Of a stretch of DNA of 64,000 bases, positions 1 through 10,477 are shown in pieces. The position numbers and the translations under genes are program-made. This stretch comes from Aquisalimonas sp. 2447 (GTDB taxonomy: Bacteria > Pseudomonadota > Gammaproteobacteria > Nitrococcales > Aquisalimonadaceae). Position 1 is the first letter of the stretch, and each line of letters starts with the position of its first letter. The stretch is from contig NZ_CP050695.1 in the NCBI RefSeq assembly GCF_012044895.1, positions 650,501-714,500 of the forward strand. The letters are read 5' to 3'. Under the pieces are notes generated by a model. That model made no database searches, had not been told where the DNA came from, and saw only the letters and a program-made list of their open reading frames with translations.

Positions 1-27
1 GATGATTCCCCAGGGGCTGCCGCATGA
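1..27 (+). CDS. 3' tail of upstream gene, probably nuoF (partial)
   Basis: In frame 1 the first eight codons read DDSPGAAA and end at a TGA that overlaps the nuoG start as ATGA. Such an overlap is usual inside nuo operons, and nuoF normally precedes nuoG. An alternative is a stop at bases 3-5 in another frame. The tail is too short for homology, so the nuoF assignment rests on position only. Confidence 0.35.
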   Translation, partial: DDSPGAAA

Positions 28-2435
28 CAGACAAGGCTGAAGCGAACAACCCGGACATGGTCACCATCGAGGTGGACGGCGTCGAGCTGGAAGCGCCAAA
101 GGGGTCCATGCTCATCGAGGCCACCGACAACGCGGACATCCATGTGCCGCGGTTCTGCTACCACCGCAAGCTGTCGGTGGTGGCCAACTGCCGCATGTGC
201 CTGGTGGACGTGGAAAAGGCGCCCAAGCCCCTGCCGGCGTGTGCGACACCCGTCGCCGACGGCATGAAAGTGCGCACCCGCTCCGAGCGTGCGCTGAAGG
301 CGCAGAAGGGCGTGATGGAGTTCCTGCTGATCAACCATCCGCTGGACTGCCCCATCTGCGATCAGGGCGGCGAGTGCGAGCTGCAGGATCTGGCGCTGGG
401 CTACGGGCGCGGCGTCTCGCGCTTCACCGAGCGCAAGCGCGTGGTGGAGGACGAGGATCTCGGTCCGCTCATCGAGACCGAGATGACGCGCTGCATCCAC
501 TGCACCCGCTGCGTGCGCTTCCTGGATGAAGTCGCCGGCTTCCGCGAGCTGGGCGGCATGGGCCGCGGCGAGCACACGGAAATCGGTACCTTCGTTGAGG
601 CTGGGGTGCACTCGGAGATGTCGGGCAACATCATCGACCTCTGCCCTGTGGGTGCGCTCACCTCCAAACCCTACCGTTTCAGCGCGCGCGCCTGGGAGAT
701 GCTGAGCCACCCGGCGGTGTCGCCCCACGACTGTGTCGGCTCGAATCTGCAGCTCCACCATGTGCGCGGGGCCGTCAAGCGCGTGGTGCCGCGGGAAAAT
801 GAATCCGTCAACGAGTGCTGGATCGCCGACCGCGACCGCTTCGCCTACGAGGGCGTGAAGAGCCCGGATCGCCTGGAAGTCCCCATGGTGCGTGACACCG
901 GCGGCGAGTGGCGCGAGGTGGACTGGGAGACCGCCCTTGAGGCCGCTGGCGAGCATCTCAAGGGCGTGTCCACCCGCGAGGGCGGCGATGCCCTGGGTAC
1001 GCTGGTCTCCCCCAACGCCACGTTGGAGGAGATGTACCTGGCCGGGCAGCTCACTCGCGGACTGTATTCCCGCAACATCGATGCGCGCCTGCGCGAGAGC
1101 GACTTCAGCGATCAGGACCGCATGGGCGCATTCCCGGCCCTGGGGATCGAGATCGAGGCGCTGGAGAGCCTCGAGGCTGCGCTGCTGGTGGGCAGCGAGC
1201 CCCGCTGGGATCAGCCCATCATTAACCATCGCCTGCGCAAGGCGGCGCTGCGCGGTGGCGCAGTGATGTCGCTGAACTACCGTGCCCAGGCGTCGAATTT
1301 CGATCTGGCCGCCGAACATGTGGTGAGCCCGGCCGCCATGGTCGCCGAGTTCGCCGGCGTGGCAAAGGCGCTGCTGGAGGATGCCGGCAAGAAGGCGCCC
1401 AACGGCTTCAATAACCTGCTGGGCAAGCAGAAGGTCACCGACATCCACCGCACCATGGCCGGCCGCCTGAAGGAAACGGCCCGCGCCGCCGTGTTGCTGG
1501 GGCAGGGGGCGCAGGCCCACCCCCGGGCGGCGGACCTGCGCCTGCTGGCCGGCCTGATCGCCGAACTCGCTGACTGCCGGGTGGGCATTCTCACCGACGG
1601 TGCCAACCAGGCCGGTGCCTGGCTTGCCGGCGCAGTCCCGCATCGCCGGGTCGGCGGTGCCGCCGAGGACAAACCTGGCCGCACGGTGGCCGACATGCTC
1701 GCGGAGCCCCGGCAGGCGTACCTGCTGGTGGGGGTCGAGCCCGAACACGACTGCTGGGATGGCGCTGCCGCCCTGGCGGCTCTGAAGCAGGCCCGCAGCG
1801 TGGTCTGCCTGACCCCGTTTGTCACCGACACCATGCGCGAGTACGCCAGCGTCCTGCTGCCGGTGGGCAGCTTCGGTGAGACCCACGGCACGTACGTCAA
1901 CGCCGAGGGCCGCTGGCAGAGCTTTCCCGGAGTGGCCCAGCCGGCGGGCGAGGCGCGGCCGGCGTGGAAAGTGCTGCGGGTGCTCGGCAACGTCCTCGAA
2001 CTGGATGGTTTCGCGTATGATGCGCCGGACGCCATCACCGCGGAAATCACCGACCGCTGTGGTGATGCGGCCGCCACCGGGCGCCTGGGCTGGCTCGCTC
2101 CCGGGGATGACCGCCCGGCCGTGGAAGGTGAGCTGGTGCGGGTCGGCCTGGTACCGATCTATGGTGGCGACGCCCTGGTGCGCCGCGCGGATGCACTGCA
2201 ACGGACCAGCCACGCTGCAGACAGCGCCAAGGTGCGGCTGAACCGGGGCACCGCCGAGAAGCTGGGTGTCGCCGACGCCGATCAGGTGCGTGTGGAGCAG
2301 GGGGGCGGCGCGGCAACTCTGCCGCTACTGATCGACGACGGGCTTGCCGACGGGACTGTCTGGCTGCACACCGGGTTGCCGGCAGCGGCCGGGCTCGGGC
2401 CCATGTTCGGCAACGTCACAGTGGCGCGCGCCTGA
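24..2435 (+). CDS. nuoG: NADH-quinone oxidoreductase subunit G
   Basis: This is the large iron-sulfur subunit of the peripheral arm of complex I, which passes electrons from NADH towards quinone. The 803-residue product has an N-terminal ferredoxin-type 2Fe-2S domain with Cys45, Cys56, Cys59 and Cys73. It is followed by the His-Cys3 cluster motif (His105, Cys109, Cys112, Cys118) and a further cysteine series ending in DLCPVGAL. The remainder is a molybdopterin-oxidoreductase-like domain, which is structural in this family. The length is in the family range. A CAGGGG ribosome binding site lies just upstream of the ATG, and the start overlaps the preceding stop codon. It is the first full gene of the nuo operon seen here. 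Confidence 0.97.
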   Translation: MTDKAEANNPDMVTIEVDGVELEAPKGSMLIEATDNADIHVPRFCYHRKLSVVANCRMCLVDVEKAPKPLPACATPVADGMKVRTRSERALKAQKGVMEFLLINHPLDCPICDQGGECELQDLALGYGRGVSRFTERKRVVEDEDLGPLIETEMTRCIHCTRCVRFLDEVAGFRELGGMGRGEHTEIGTFVEAGVHSEMSGNIIDLCPVGALTSKPYRFSARAWEMLSHPAVSPHDCVGSNLQLHHVRGAVKRVVPRENESVNECWIADRDRFAYEGVKSPDRLEVPMVRDTGGEWREVDWETALEAAGEHLKGVSTREGGDALGTLVSPNATLEEMYLAGQLTRGLYSRNIDARLRESDFSDQDRMGAFPALGIEIEALESLEAALLVGSEPRWDQPIINHRLRKAALRGGAVMSLNYRAQASNFDLAAEHVVSPAAMVAEFAGVAKALLEDAGKKAPNGFNNLLGKQKVTDIHRTMAGRLKETARAAVLLGQGAQAHPRAADLRLLAGLIAELADCRVGILTDGANQAGAWLAGAVPHRRVGGAAEDKPGRTVADMLAEPRQAYLLVGVEPEHDCWDGAAALAALKQARSVVCLTPFVTDTMREYASVLLPVGSFGETHGTYVNAEGRWQSFPGVAQPAGEARPAWKVLRVLGNVLELDGFAYDAPDAITAEITDRCGDAAATGRLGWLAPGDDRPAVEGELVRVGLVPIYGGDALVRRADALQRTSHAADSAKVRLNRGTAEKLGVADADQVRVEQGGGAATLPLLIDDGLADGTVWLHTGLPAAAGLGPMFGNVTVARA

Positions 2436-2548
2436 CGCGGCGGCGCCGAGACAATCAATGAAACCCGACCGCCCCGGGGTACGGGCGGTCCGGGGCACAA
2501 GCGCCGGTGGCACCCCGGGCGCTGGCATTGCAGGGGACTGACAAGCCC

Positions 2549-3571
2549 ATGGCGATATTGACGGAAATCATCTGGAATCTGTTCAAGATCATCCTGATCG
2601 TGGGGCCGCTGATCATTGCCGTGGCGTACCTCACGCTGGCCGAGCGCAAGGTCATTGGCTGGATGCAGCTGCGCAACGGCCCCAACCGTGTCGGCCCCTA
2701 TGGTCTGCTGCAGCCGTTCGCGGATGTGTTCAAGCTGCTGTTCAAGGAAGTCCTGCTGCCGGCCAACGCTAACCGCTTCCTGTTCCTGATCGCGCCGCTG
2801 ATGTCGCTGATGCCGGCTCTGGCCGCCTGGGCAGTGATTCCATTCGGCGAAGGGCTGGTGCTGTCGGACATCAACGCCGGGTTGCTGTACGTGCTGGCCA
2901 TGACGTCCCTGGGTGTCTACGGGGTCATCATTGCCGGCTGGGCGTCCAACTCCAAGTACGCCATGCTTGGCTCCATGCGCGCCGCGGCGCAGATCGTTGC
3001 CTACGAAATCGCCCTGGGCTTTGCCCTGGTGGGCGTGCTCATGGCTGCCGGCACGCTGAACATGTCCGGTATCGTGCAGTCCCAGAGCGGGCCGTTCTGG
3101 CACTGGTTCTGGCTGCCGCTGCTGCCGCTATTCGTGGTTTACTGGATTTCCGGCGTTGCCGAGACGCACCGCGCGCCCTTCGATACCGCCGAAGGTGAGC
3201 ACGAGATCGTCAGCGGCTACCAGGTGGAGTACTCCGGCGTGGCCTTCGCCGTGTTCTTCCTGGCCGAGTACGCCAACATGATCCTGATCTCCGGGCTTGC
3301 GGTGATCCTGTTCTTCGGTGGCTGGTATTCACCCTTCGAGGGCATTCCCCTGCTGGGTCCGCTGTTCGCCTGGGTGCCGGAGCTCATCTGGTTCGTGCTC
3401 AAGATTGCCTTCTTCCTGTACCTGTACCTGGCATTCCGGGCGACCTTCCCGGCCTACCGGTACGACCAGATCATGCGTCTGGGCTGGAAGGTCCTGATTC
3501 CGGTCACCGTGGTCTGGATTTTCGTTGTCGCCGCGATGGTCCTCACGGGCTTCGGGCCCTGGTTCGACTGA
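2549..3571 (+). CDS. nuoH: NADH-quinone oxidoreductase subunit H
   Basis: NuoH is the membrane subunit of complex I that contacts the peripheral arm and forms part of the quinone site. The 340-residue protein has about eight hydrophobic segments and the conserved stretch [17 protein letters not shown] near residues 30-50. It also has the acidic loop around [12 protein letters not shown]. The open frame extends upstream to 2507. The ATG at 2549 is preferred because family members begin a few residues before the first helix and a GGGGA sits about 11 bases upstream. It is followed directly by nuoI. Confidence 0.97.
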   Translation: MAILTEIIWNLFKIILIVGPLIIAVAYLTLAERKVIGWMQLRNGPNRVGPYGLLQPFADVFKLLFKEVLLPANANRFLFLIAPLMSLMPALAAWAVIPFGEGLVLSDINAGLLYVLAMTSLGVYGVIIAGWASNSKYAMLGSMRAAAQIVAYEIALGFALVGVLMAAGTLNMSGIVQSQSGPFWHWFWLPLLPLFVVYWISGVAETHRAPFDTAEGEHEIVSGYQVEYSGVAFAVFFLAEYANMILISGLAVILFFGGWYSPFEGIPLLGPLFAWVPELIWFVLKIAFFLYLYLAFRATFPAYRYDQIMRLGWKVLIPVTVVWIFVVAAMVLTGFGPWFD

Positions 3572-3583
3572 TTGGGTGTCGCC

Positions 3584-4072
3584 ATGACTTCAGTACGCGA
3601 TTTCTTCCGCACATTCTTCCTCTGGGAGCTGTTCCTGGGACTGAAGCTCACCGGGCGGCACCTGTTCGCGCGTAAGCTCACTATCCAGTACCCGGAGGAG
3701 AGCGCACCGCAGTCACCCAGGTTCCGGGGGCTGCACGCCCTGCGCCGCTACCCCAACGGCGAGGAGCGCTGCATCGCCTGCAAACTCTGCGAGGCGGTCT
3801 GCCCGGCGCTGGCCATCACCATCGACTCCGAGCAGCGCGAGGACGGCACGCGGCGCACCACCCGCTACGACATCGACCTGTTCAAGTGCATTTACTGCGG
3901 ATTCTGCGAGGAATCCTGCCCGGTGGACTCTATCGTCGAGACCCGCATCTTCGAATACCACATGGAGAACCGGGGCGAGAACATCATCACCAAGGACCAG
4001 TTGCTGGCCATCGGTGACAAGTACGAACACCAGATTGCCCAAGACCGGGCGATGGATGCGCCGTTCCGCTGA
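3584..4072 (+). CDS. nuoI: NADH-quinone oxidoreductase subunit I
   Basis: NuoI carries the two 4Fe-4S clusters (N6a and N6b) that relay electrons to the terminal cluster of complex I. The 162-residue protein shows two ferredoxin motifs: Cys63, Cys66, Cys69, Cys73 and Cys102, Cys105, Cys108, Cys112. Both have the usual CxxCxxCxxxCP spacing. A TTG at 3572 would give a four-residue extension. The ATG at 3584 (MTSVRDFF) matches usual family starts better. It lies within the nuo operon, between nuoH and nuoJ. Confidence 0.96.
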   Translation: MTSVRDFFRTFFLWELFLGLKLTGRHLFARKLTIQYPEESAPQSPRFRGLHALRRYPNGEERCIACKLCEAVCPALAITIDSEQREDGTRRTTRYDIDLFKCIYCGFCEESCPVDSIVETRIFEYHMENRGENIITKDQLLAIGDKYEHQIAQDRAMDAPFR

Positions 4073-4110
4073 AGCGGTGGACGGATAACGAGTCCTGGGA
4101 GCGATAAGGC

Positions 4111-4746
4111 GTGATCGAAAAGCTACTGTTCTACGTATTCGCCGCGATCCTGATCTTCGCGGCGACCATGGTCATCACCGCGCGCAACCCGGTGCACGCG
4201 GCGCTGTTCCTGGTGCTGGCGTTCTTCAATAGCGCCGCGCTATGGATCATCGCCGGGGCGGAGTTCCTGGGCATCGTGCTGGTGCTGGTCTACGTGGGCG
4301 CAGTGATGGTGCTGTTCCTGTTCGTGGTGATGATGCTGGACATCAACCTGGAGCGGCTGCGTGAAGGGTTCGCGCGCCACCTGGCCATCGGCTTGCCCAT
4401 CGCCGCCATTATCGTCGTCCAGATGATCCTGGTGGTGACCACCGGCGCCCTGTCGCCGGGGGAGCTCCCGGATCCCACCTATCCGATCCCGGATCCGGCG
4501 GAGACCGGTAACACCACGGTGATCGGCGGCGTGCTCTACACCGTCTATGTCTACCCCTTCGAGCTGGCCGCAGTCATCCTGCTGGTGGCGATCATCGCCT
4601 CCATTATGCTGACCCTGCGCCGCCGTGAGGGCGTCAAGCACCAGGACGTGTCCAAACAGGTCCGGGTGCGCAAGGAGGATCGCCTGCGCATGGCCCGTTC
4701 CCTGGGCCCGCGTGGCAGCGATAACAACGAACAGTCGGGCAGGTGA
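4111..4746 (+). CDS. nuoJ: NADH-quinone oxidoreductase subunit J
   Basis: NuoJ is a membrane-arm subunit of complex I. The 211-residue product has five predicted membrane helices, including the conserved [18 protein letters not shown] region near residues 50-70, where a pi-bulge helix lies in known structures. The start is GTG, the only GTG among the nuo starts seen here, with a purine-rich stretch upstream. The C-terminal tail after the last helix is long, basic and hydrophilic. nuoK begins four bases after its stop. Confidence 0.95.
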   Translation: MIEKLLFYVFAAILIFAATMVITARNPVHAALFLVLAFFNSAALWIIAGAEFLGIVLVLVYVGAVMVLFLFVVMMLDINLERLREGFARHLAIGLPIAAIIVVQMILVVTTGALSPGELPDPTYPIPDPAETGNTTVIGGVLYTVYVYPFELAAVILLVAIIASIMLTLRRREGVKHQDVSKQVRVRKEDRLRMARSLGPRGSDNNEQSGR

Positions 4747-4750
4747 CGCA

Positions 4751-5056
4751 ATGATCGAGTTGGCTGACTTTCTGGTCCTCGGGGCCATCCTGTTTGCGCT
4801 GGGCATGGCCGGCATCTTCCTGAATCGGAAGAACGCCATCGTGCTGCTCATGTCCATCGAGCTGATCCTGCTGGCGGTGAATTTCAACTTCATCGCCTTC
4901 TCGACGTTCATGGGCGACGTCGCCGGTCAGGTGTTCGTGTTCTTCATACTCACGGTGGCCGCCGCCGAAGCCGCCATCGGGCTGGCGATCCTGGTGACGC
5001 TGTTCCGCACCAGCGACTCCATCGACGTCGCCGACCTGGACACCATGAAGGGCTGA
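4751..5056 (+). CDS. nuoK: NADH-quinone oxidoreductase subunit K
   Basis: NuoK is a small membrane subunit of complex I, homologous to MrpC antiporter subunits. The 101-residue product has three hydrophobic helices with conserved buried glutamates, in [10 protein letters not shown] and in [11 protein letters not shown], which form part of the central proton channel. The open frame runs upstream to 4625 inside nuoJ. The ATG at 4751 gives the family length of about 101 residues and follows the nuoJ stop by four bases. Confidence 0.96.
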   Translation: MIELADFLVLGAILFALGMAGIFLNRKNAIVLLMSIELILLAVNFNFIAFSTFMGDVAGQVFVFFILTVAAAEAAIGLAILVTLFRTSDSIDVADLDTMKG

Positions 5057-5060
5057 CCCA

Positions 5061-7049
5061 ATGCAGACACTCTATCTCGCCATTGTTCTCGCCCCGCTGA
5101 TCGGCGCCATCGCTGCCGGCTTCTTCGGTAGTCAGCTCGGCCGGGTCGGGGCGCACCGGGTCACCATCGGCCTGGTGGCGGTGTCGACGCTGCTGTCGCT
5201 GTACGTGCTCAGCGGCTTCATGTGGGGCAATCGCGCCACCTTCGACGAGACCGTCTACACCTGGATGACCGTGGGCGGTCTCCATTTCGAGATCGGCTTC
5301 CTGGTGGACGAGCTCACGGCCATGATGATGGCGGTGGTGACCTTCGTCTCCCTGATGGTGCACATCTATACCATCGGCTACATGGCCGACGAGGACCACA
5401 ACTGGCCGTCGGACAGCAAGCTCGGGCCCCACGCCTACCAGCGCTTCTTCGCCTACATCAGCCTGTTCACCTTCTCCATGCTGATGCTGGTGATGGCGAA
5501 CAATTTCCTGCAGCTGTTCTTCGCCTGGGAAGCCGTGGGCCTGGTCTCCTACCTGCTGATCGGCTTCTGGATGAACCGTCCCAGCGCCGTGTTCGCCAAC
5601 CTCAAGGCGTTCCTGGTCAACCGCGTGGGCGACTTCGGCTTCCTGCTCGGCATCGGCGCCATACTGCTTTACTTTGGCAGCCTCAATTACGCCGAGGTGT
5701 TCTCGGCGGTGGCCGCCAATCCCGACCAGACCATGACCATCTTCGGCACCGCCGAGTGGCAGGTGGTTACCGTGGCGGCGATCCTGTTGTTCATCGGCGC
5801 CATGGGCAAATCGGCCCAGGTGCCGCTGCACGTCTGGCTGCCGGACTCCATGGAAGGCCCCACGCCGATCTCCGCACTGATCCACGCCGCCACCATGGTG
5901 ACCGCCGGCATCTTCCTGGTGGCGCGCATGTCGCCCATCTTCGAGTTCTCGGAAGCGGCCCTGGCGTTCATCCTGGTCATCGGTGCCATCACCGCCCTGT
6001 TCATGGGCCTGGTGGGCCTGGTGCAGCGGGACATCAAGCGCGTGGTGGCGTACTCCACGCTGTCCCAGCTGGGCTACATGGTGGTGGCCTTGGGCGCCTC
6101 GGCCTACGCCGCCGGGGTCTACCACCTGATGACCCACGCCTTCTTCAAGGCGCTTCTGTTCCTCGGTGCCGGCTCGGTGATCATCGCCATGCACCACAAG
6201 CAGGACATGTTCGAGATGGGTGGGCTGAAGAAGTACATGCCCGTGACCTACTGGACCATGCTCCTCGGAACCCTGGCGCTGATCGGCTTCCCTGCCTTCT
6301 CCGGGTTCTTCTCCAAGGACGCCATCATCGAGGCCGTGGCTCATTCCGAGCGCGCCGGCTCCACCTTCGCTTACTGGGCGGTGCTGCTGGGCGTGTTCGT
6401 GACTGCGCTGTACAGTTTCCGGCTGCTGTTCCTGGTGTTCCACGGCAAGGAGCGCATGGATGAACACACCCGCAGCCATCTGCACGAGAGCCCGAAGGTG
6501 GTGACGGTGCCGCTGATCCTGCTGGCCATCCCGTCGGTGCTCATCGGCCTGCCCACCGTCGGCCCCATGGTCTTTGGCGGGTGGTTCGGCGAGAGCATCA
6601 CCGTGCTGCCGGAGAATGACACCCTTGCCGCGGTCGGCTTCGAGAGCGTGCTGGGCTTCCTGGCCCACGCCTTCGTGGCGCCGGTGATCTACCTGGCCGC
6701 TGCGGGCTTCGGTGTTGCCTACTACCTGTACGTGTTGCGTCCGGACTTGCCGGGGGTGCTGGCCAACCGCTTCCCCATGCCGTTCCGGGTGCTGGAGAAG
6801 AAGTACGGCTTCGACGAGCTGTATCTGAACGTGTTCGCCGCCGGCAGCCGCGGGCTGGGTACGCTGCTGTGGCGTGGTGCCGACATGAAGATCATCGACG
6901 CCCTGCTGGTCAACGGCACCGCGCGCACCATCGGTCGGGTGGCGGCCCTGCTGCGTCACGGCCAGACCGGATATCTGTACCACTATGCGTTCGTGATGAT
7001 TGTTGGCTTGATGGTGTTGCTGACCTGGTTCGTCTTCACCCTGCGGTGA
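5061..7049 (+). CDS. nuoL: NADH-quinone oxidoreductase subunit L
   Basis: NuoL is the distal antiporter-like proton-pumping subunit of complex I. The 662-residue protein has many transmembrane helices and the antiporter signatures WLPDSMEGPTPISALIHAAT and FSGFFSKDAI. Its C-terminal region is consistent with the long lateral helix that braces the membrane arm. Length is normal for gammaproteobacterial NuoL. It begins four bases after nuoK, in the same transcription unit. Confidence 0.97.
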   Translation: MQTLYLAIVLAPLIGAIAAGFFGSQLGRVGAHRVTIGLVAVSTLLSLYVLSGFMWGNRATFDETVYTWMTVGGLHFEIGFLVDELTAMMMAVVTFVSLMVHIYTIGYMADEDHNWPSDSKLGPHAYQRFFAYISLFTFSMLMLVMANNFLQLFFAWEAVGLVSYLLIGFWMNRPSAVFANLKAFLVNRVGDFGFLLGIGAILLYFGSLNYAEVFSAVAANPDQTMTIFGTAEWQVVTVAAILLFIGAMGKSAQVPLHVWLPDSMEGPTPISALIHAATMVTAGIFLVARMSPIFEFSEAALAFILVIGAITALFMGLVGLVQRDIKRVVAYSTLSQLGYMVVALGASAYAAGVYHLMTHAFFKALLFLGAGSVIIAMHHKQDMFEMGGLKKYMPVTYWTMLLGTLALIGFPAFSGFFSKDAIIEAVAHSERAGSTFAYWAVLLGVFVTALYSFRLLFLVFHGKERMDEHTRSHLHESPKVVTVPLILLAIPSVLIGLPTVGPMVFGGWFGESITVLPENDTLAAVGFESVLGFLAHAFVAPVIYLAAAGFGVAYYLYVLRPDLPGVLANRFPMPFRVLEKKYGFDELYLNVFAAGSRGLGTLLWRGADMKIIDALLVNGTARTIGRVAALLRHGQTGYLYHYAFVMIVGLMVLLTWFVFTLR

Positions 7050-7126
7050 GGGCGCCTGTCGCGATACCACGGTGGCGGCCGGACAGCCGGCGCCCAAACC
7101 CGTTTGAACTGGTAAGGAAGTAACGG

Positions 7127-8638
7127 ATGTTGGAATCCTCCTGGCCCTTGTTGAGCGTGCTCATCTGGCTGCCCATCCTCGGGGGCGCCCTGATCTTCCT
7201 GCTTGGTGACCACAAGGCCGAGCGGGCGCGCATGATCGCGCTGCTGGTCAGCGGTCTGACATTCGTCCTCAGTCTCGGCCTGATCATCGGTTTCGAGCCG
7301 GGCACCGCGGCCATGCAGTTCGTGGAGAAGCGCCCCTGGGTGGAAGTGCTGGGCGTGAACTACCACCTGGGCGTGGACGGTATCTCCATGCCGCTGGTGG
7401 TGCTGAGCACCTTCTCCACCCTGCTGGTGGTGCTGGCGGCGGGGCAGAAGATCAAATACCGCCCGGCCATGTACCTGGCCTGCTTCCTGATCATGGAAGG
7501 CATCATGGTGGGCGTGTTCGCTGCGCTGGACGCCATCCTGTTCTACGTGTTCTGGGAAGCCATCCTGGTGCCGATGTTCCTGCTGATCGGCATCTGGGGC
7601 GGCGCCGAGCGCATCTACGCCACCATCAAGTTCTTCCTCTACACCTTCGTGGGCTCGGTGCTCATGCTGGTGTCGGTGATCTACTTGCAGCTGCAGGCGG
7701 GCAGCTTCGGCATTCTCGACATGTACGGCCTGGACCTGCCCCTGGGCACGCAGACCTGGCTGTTCGTCGCCTTTCTGCTGGCCTTCGCCATCAAGGTGCC
7801 CATGTGGCCGGTCCATACCTGGTTGCCGGATGCCCACGTGCAGGCGCCCACCGGCGGCTCGGTGATTCTGGCGGCGATCATGCTGAAGCTGGGTGGCTAC
7901 GGGTTCGTGCGCTTCGCCCTGCCCATTGTGCCCGAGGCGAGCATGGAGCTGGACTGGCTGATGATCGGCCTGTCCCTGGTGGCGGTGGTCTACATTGGCC
8001 TGGTGGCGATGATGCAGGAGGATCTGAAGAAGCTCATCGCGTACTCCTCCATCGCCCACATGGGCTTCGTCACCCTCGGCTTCTTCCTGATCTTCCAGAT
8101 CGTGGTCCGCGGCGGCGAGGATGGTGCACTGCTGGCGCTGGAAGGCGCCATGGTGCAGATGATCTCCCACGGCTTCGTCTCGGCGGCCATGTTCCTCTGC
8201 GTGGGCGTGCTGTATGACCGCATGCACACCCGCATGATCAGCGAGTACGGCGGCGTTGCCCACCGCATGCCGGTGTTCGCGGGGCTGTTCGTGCTGTTCG
8301 CCATGGCCAATGCCGGGCTGCCGGGCACGTCGGGCTTTGTCGGTGAATTCATGGTGATCCTGGCCGCGTTCCAGGCGAACTTCTGGTACGCCTTCTTGGC
8401 CGGCCTGACGCTGATTCTCGGCGCCGCCTACACCCTGTGGATGGTCAAGCGCGTGATGTACGGCGAGGTGGCCAACGACAAGGTATCGGCGCTGCAGGAT
8501 CTGGATGGCAACGAGAAACTGGTGCTCGGCCTGCTGGCCGTGGCCGTTCTCTGGCTGGGTATCTGGCCAGCGCCGCTGATCAATGTGATGGAGCCGTCCC
8601 TGGCCCACCTCCTCGAGGTGATCACCGCCGGGCTGTAA
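7127..8638 (+). CDS. nuoM: NADH-quinone oxidoreductase subunit M
   Basis: NuoM is the second antiporter-like proton-pumping subunit. The 503-residue protein contains the antiporter motifs VPMWPVHTWLPDAHVQAPT and LIAYSSIAHMGFV, plus about fourteen hydrophobic segments. The ATG at 7127 follows an AAGGAAG-type ribosome binding site. The 77-base gap after nuoL holds no separate gene. Confidence 0.97.
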   Translation: MLESSWPLLSVLIWLPILGGALIFLLGDHKAERARMIALLVSGLTFVLSLGLIIGFEPGTAAMQFVEKRPWVEVLGVNYHLGVDGISMPLVVLSTFSTLLVVLAAGQKIKYRPAMYLACFLIMEGIMVGVFAALDAILFYVFWEAILVPMFLLIGIWGGAERIYATIKFFLYTFVGSVLMLVSVIYLQLQAGSFGILDMYGLDLPLGTQTWLFVAFLLAFAIKVPMWPVHTWLPDAHVQAPTGGSVILAAIMLKLGGYGFVRFALPIVPEASMELDWLMIGLSLVAVVYIGLVAMMQEDLKKLIAYSSIAHMGFVTLGFFLIFQIVVRGGEDGALLALEGAMVQMISHGFVSAAMFLCVGVLYDRMHTRMISEYGGVAHRMPVFAGLFVLFAMANAGLPGTSGFVGEFMVILAAFQANFWYAFLAGLTLILGAAYTLWMVKRVMYGEVANDKVSALQDLDGNEKLVLGLLAVAVLWLGIWPAPLINVMEPSLAHLLEVITAGL

Positions 8639-8704
8639 CACGCTAACGGATACGCGCGGCAGCCCCGACTGGTTGCCGCCGGGCTTTGAGCTCAGAGGAA
8701 CGCT

Positions 8705-10147
8705 ATGACGACGGACACCTTCGAGACACCGAACCTGATGATCGCCTTCCCGGAGATCTGGATGCTGGGAATGGCGTGCCTGGTGCTGGTGGTCGATCTG
8801 TTCAGCTCGGACCGGGATCACACTCCGGCCTACTGGCTCTCGCAGCTGGCTCTGCTGAGCAGCGTGGTGGTCACCGTCTGGACGCAGTGGGGCCTCGATG
8901 CCACGACCTTCACCGGTAACTACATTGCCGACTCCTTCGGGGTGATCCTGAAGGTCGCCGTGCTGCTGCTGACGTTCCTGGGTTTTGCCTACTCCCGGGC
9001 GTACCTGCGCGAGCGCGGCATGCTCAAAGGGGAGTTCTACCTGCTGACGCTGTTCGCCACCCTGGGCATGATGGTGACCATTTCCGCCCACAGCATGCTG
9101 GTGCTGTACCTGGGCGTGGAACTGATGTCCCTGTCCCTGTATGCGCTGGTGGCCATGCGCCGCGGGTCGCAGGTCGCGTCCGAGGCGGCCTTCAAGTACT
9201 TCGTGCTGGGCGCGCTGGCGTCCGGCCTCCTGCTCTACGGCATGTCCATGATCTACGGCGCCACCGGCAGCCTGGAGCTGTCGGCCATCGCCGGTGCTGC
9301 CGCCGGCGAGGATCGCCTGCTGCTGACATTCGGCCTGGTGTTCGCACTGGTGGGCGTGGCCTTCAAGTTCGGCGCGGTGCCGTTCCACATGTGGGTGCCG
9401 GACGTCTACCAGGGGGCGCCCACGGCGGTGACACTGTTCATCGCCACCGCGTCCAAGGTCGCGGCCGTGGGCCTGTTCATTCGGCTGTTCGGGGAGGCCC
9501 TGCAGCCGCTGCACGGCGACTGGCAGCACATGGTCATGCTGCTGGCCGTGGGCTCGCTGCTGCTGGGGAATACCGTTGCCCTGGTGCAGACCAACATCAA
9601 GCGCATGCTGGCGTACTCCACCTTCAACCACATCGGTTTCATCTTCCTGGGGCTTCTGGCGGGCACCCCCGAGGGATACGGTGCCGCGACCTTCTACGCC
9701 GTGACCTACGCCTTCACGGTTGCGGCAACCTTTGGCGTGGTGATGCTGCTCAGCCGTGAAGGTTTCGAGGCCGAGAACCTGTCTGACTTCAAGGGCCTCA
9801 ACGAGCGCAGCCCGCTGTTCGCCCTGGTGATGTTGCTGTTGATGATCTCGCTGACCGGCATTCCCGGGACCGTGGGTTTCTACGCCAAGTGGATGGTGAT
9901 CCAGGCGACCGTGGACGGTGGCCATATCTGGCTTGCGGTGCTTGCAGTGATCGGCGCAGTGGTCGGCGCCTTCTACTACCTGCGGATCGTGCGCTTGTGC
10001 TACTTCGACAAACCGGAAGGTGACGGCCCGCAGCCCAGCGGCTCCGCCGGATTTCAGGCCGTGCTCGCGGCCAACGGCTTTGGTGTGCTGCTGCTGGGCC
10101 TGTTCCCGGGGGCGCTGGTGGCGGTCTGCATGGCGGCGTTCGGCTGA
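8705..10147 (+). CDS. nuoN: NADH-quinone oxidoreductase subunit N
   Basis: NuoN is the third antiporter-like subunit of complex I. The 480-residue protein has the family signatures FKFGAVPFHMWVPDVYQGAP and RMLAYSTFNHIGFI, with conserved lysines in the membrane helices. A CAGAGGAACG ribosome binding site precedes the ATG at 8705. It closes the nuoG-to-nuoN series, and the next gene starts ten bases after its stop. Confidence 0.97.
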   Translation: MTTDTFETPNLMIAFPEIWMLGMACLVLVVDLFSSDRDHTPAYWLSQLALLSSVVVTVWTQWGLDATTFTGNYIADSFGVILKVAVLLLTFLGFAYSRAYLRERGMLKGEFYLLTLFATLGMMVTISAHSMLVLYLGVELMSLSLYALVAMRRGSQVASEAAFKYFVLGALASGLLLYGMSMIYGATGSLELSAIAGAAAGEDRLLLTFGLVFALVGVAFKFGAVPFHMWVPDVYQGAPTAVTLFIATASKVAAVGLFIRLFGEALQPLHGDWQHMVMLLAVGSLLLGNTVALVQTNIKRMLAYSTFNHIGFIFLGLLAGTPEGYGAATFYAVTYAFTVAATFGVVMLLSREGFEAENLSDFKGLNERSPLFALVMLLLMISLTGIPGTVGFYAKWMVIQATVDGGHIWLAVLAVIGAVVGAFYYLRIVRLCYFDKPEGDGPQPSGSAGFQAVLAANGFGVLLLGLFPGALVAVCMAAFG

Positions 10148-10156
10148 GGACCACGC

Positions 10157-10477
10157 ATGGGCATGACCGCCGCTGTGATCCTGTTGTTCGTGCTGGCGCT
10201 GGTGGCCGCGAACCTGCCCTGGCTTACGGAGCGCCGGTTTCTGCTGTTCGCGCCTCCGGCGGACGGCAAGCGTGAATGGCTGCGGTTGCTGGAATGGCTG
10301 CTGCTCTTCGGCGTTGCCGGTCTGCTGGCCGCTGGCCTCGAATACCAGGTGATTGGCGAAATCTACGCCCAGGACTGGGAGTTCTGGGTGGTCAACCTCT
10401 GCCTGTTCGCGGTGTTTGCGCTGCCGGGGTTCATCTACCATCATGATTTGCGCCGCTACCTGCGCAAGCGCCGTTAA
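10157..10477 (+). CDS. DUF2818-type small membrane protein
   Basis: This 106-residue protein has three or so hydrophobic segments: residues 4-18, about 35-55 and about 75-95. A basic tail (HHDLRRYLRKRR) follows. Small proteins of this kind (DUF2818, recalled family) commonly follow nuoN in beta- and gammaproteobacteria. Its function is unknown. The ten-base spacing after nuoN suggests cotranscription and perhaps a role in complex I assembly, which is inference. Confidence 0.8.
   Translation: MGMTAAVILLFVLALVAANLPWLTERRFLLFAPPADGKREWLRLLEWLLLFGVAGLLAAGLEYQVIGEIYAQDWEFWVVNLCLFAVFALPGFIYHHDLRRYLRKRR

Noticed and set aside
4950-7097. Long minus-strand open frame across nuoL
   Set aside because: It has the same composition as other shadows and no motif, and nuoL on the other strand is certain.
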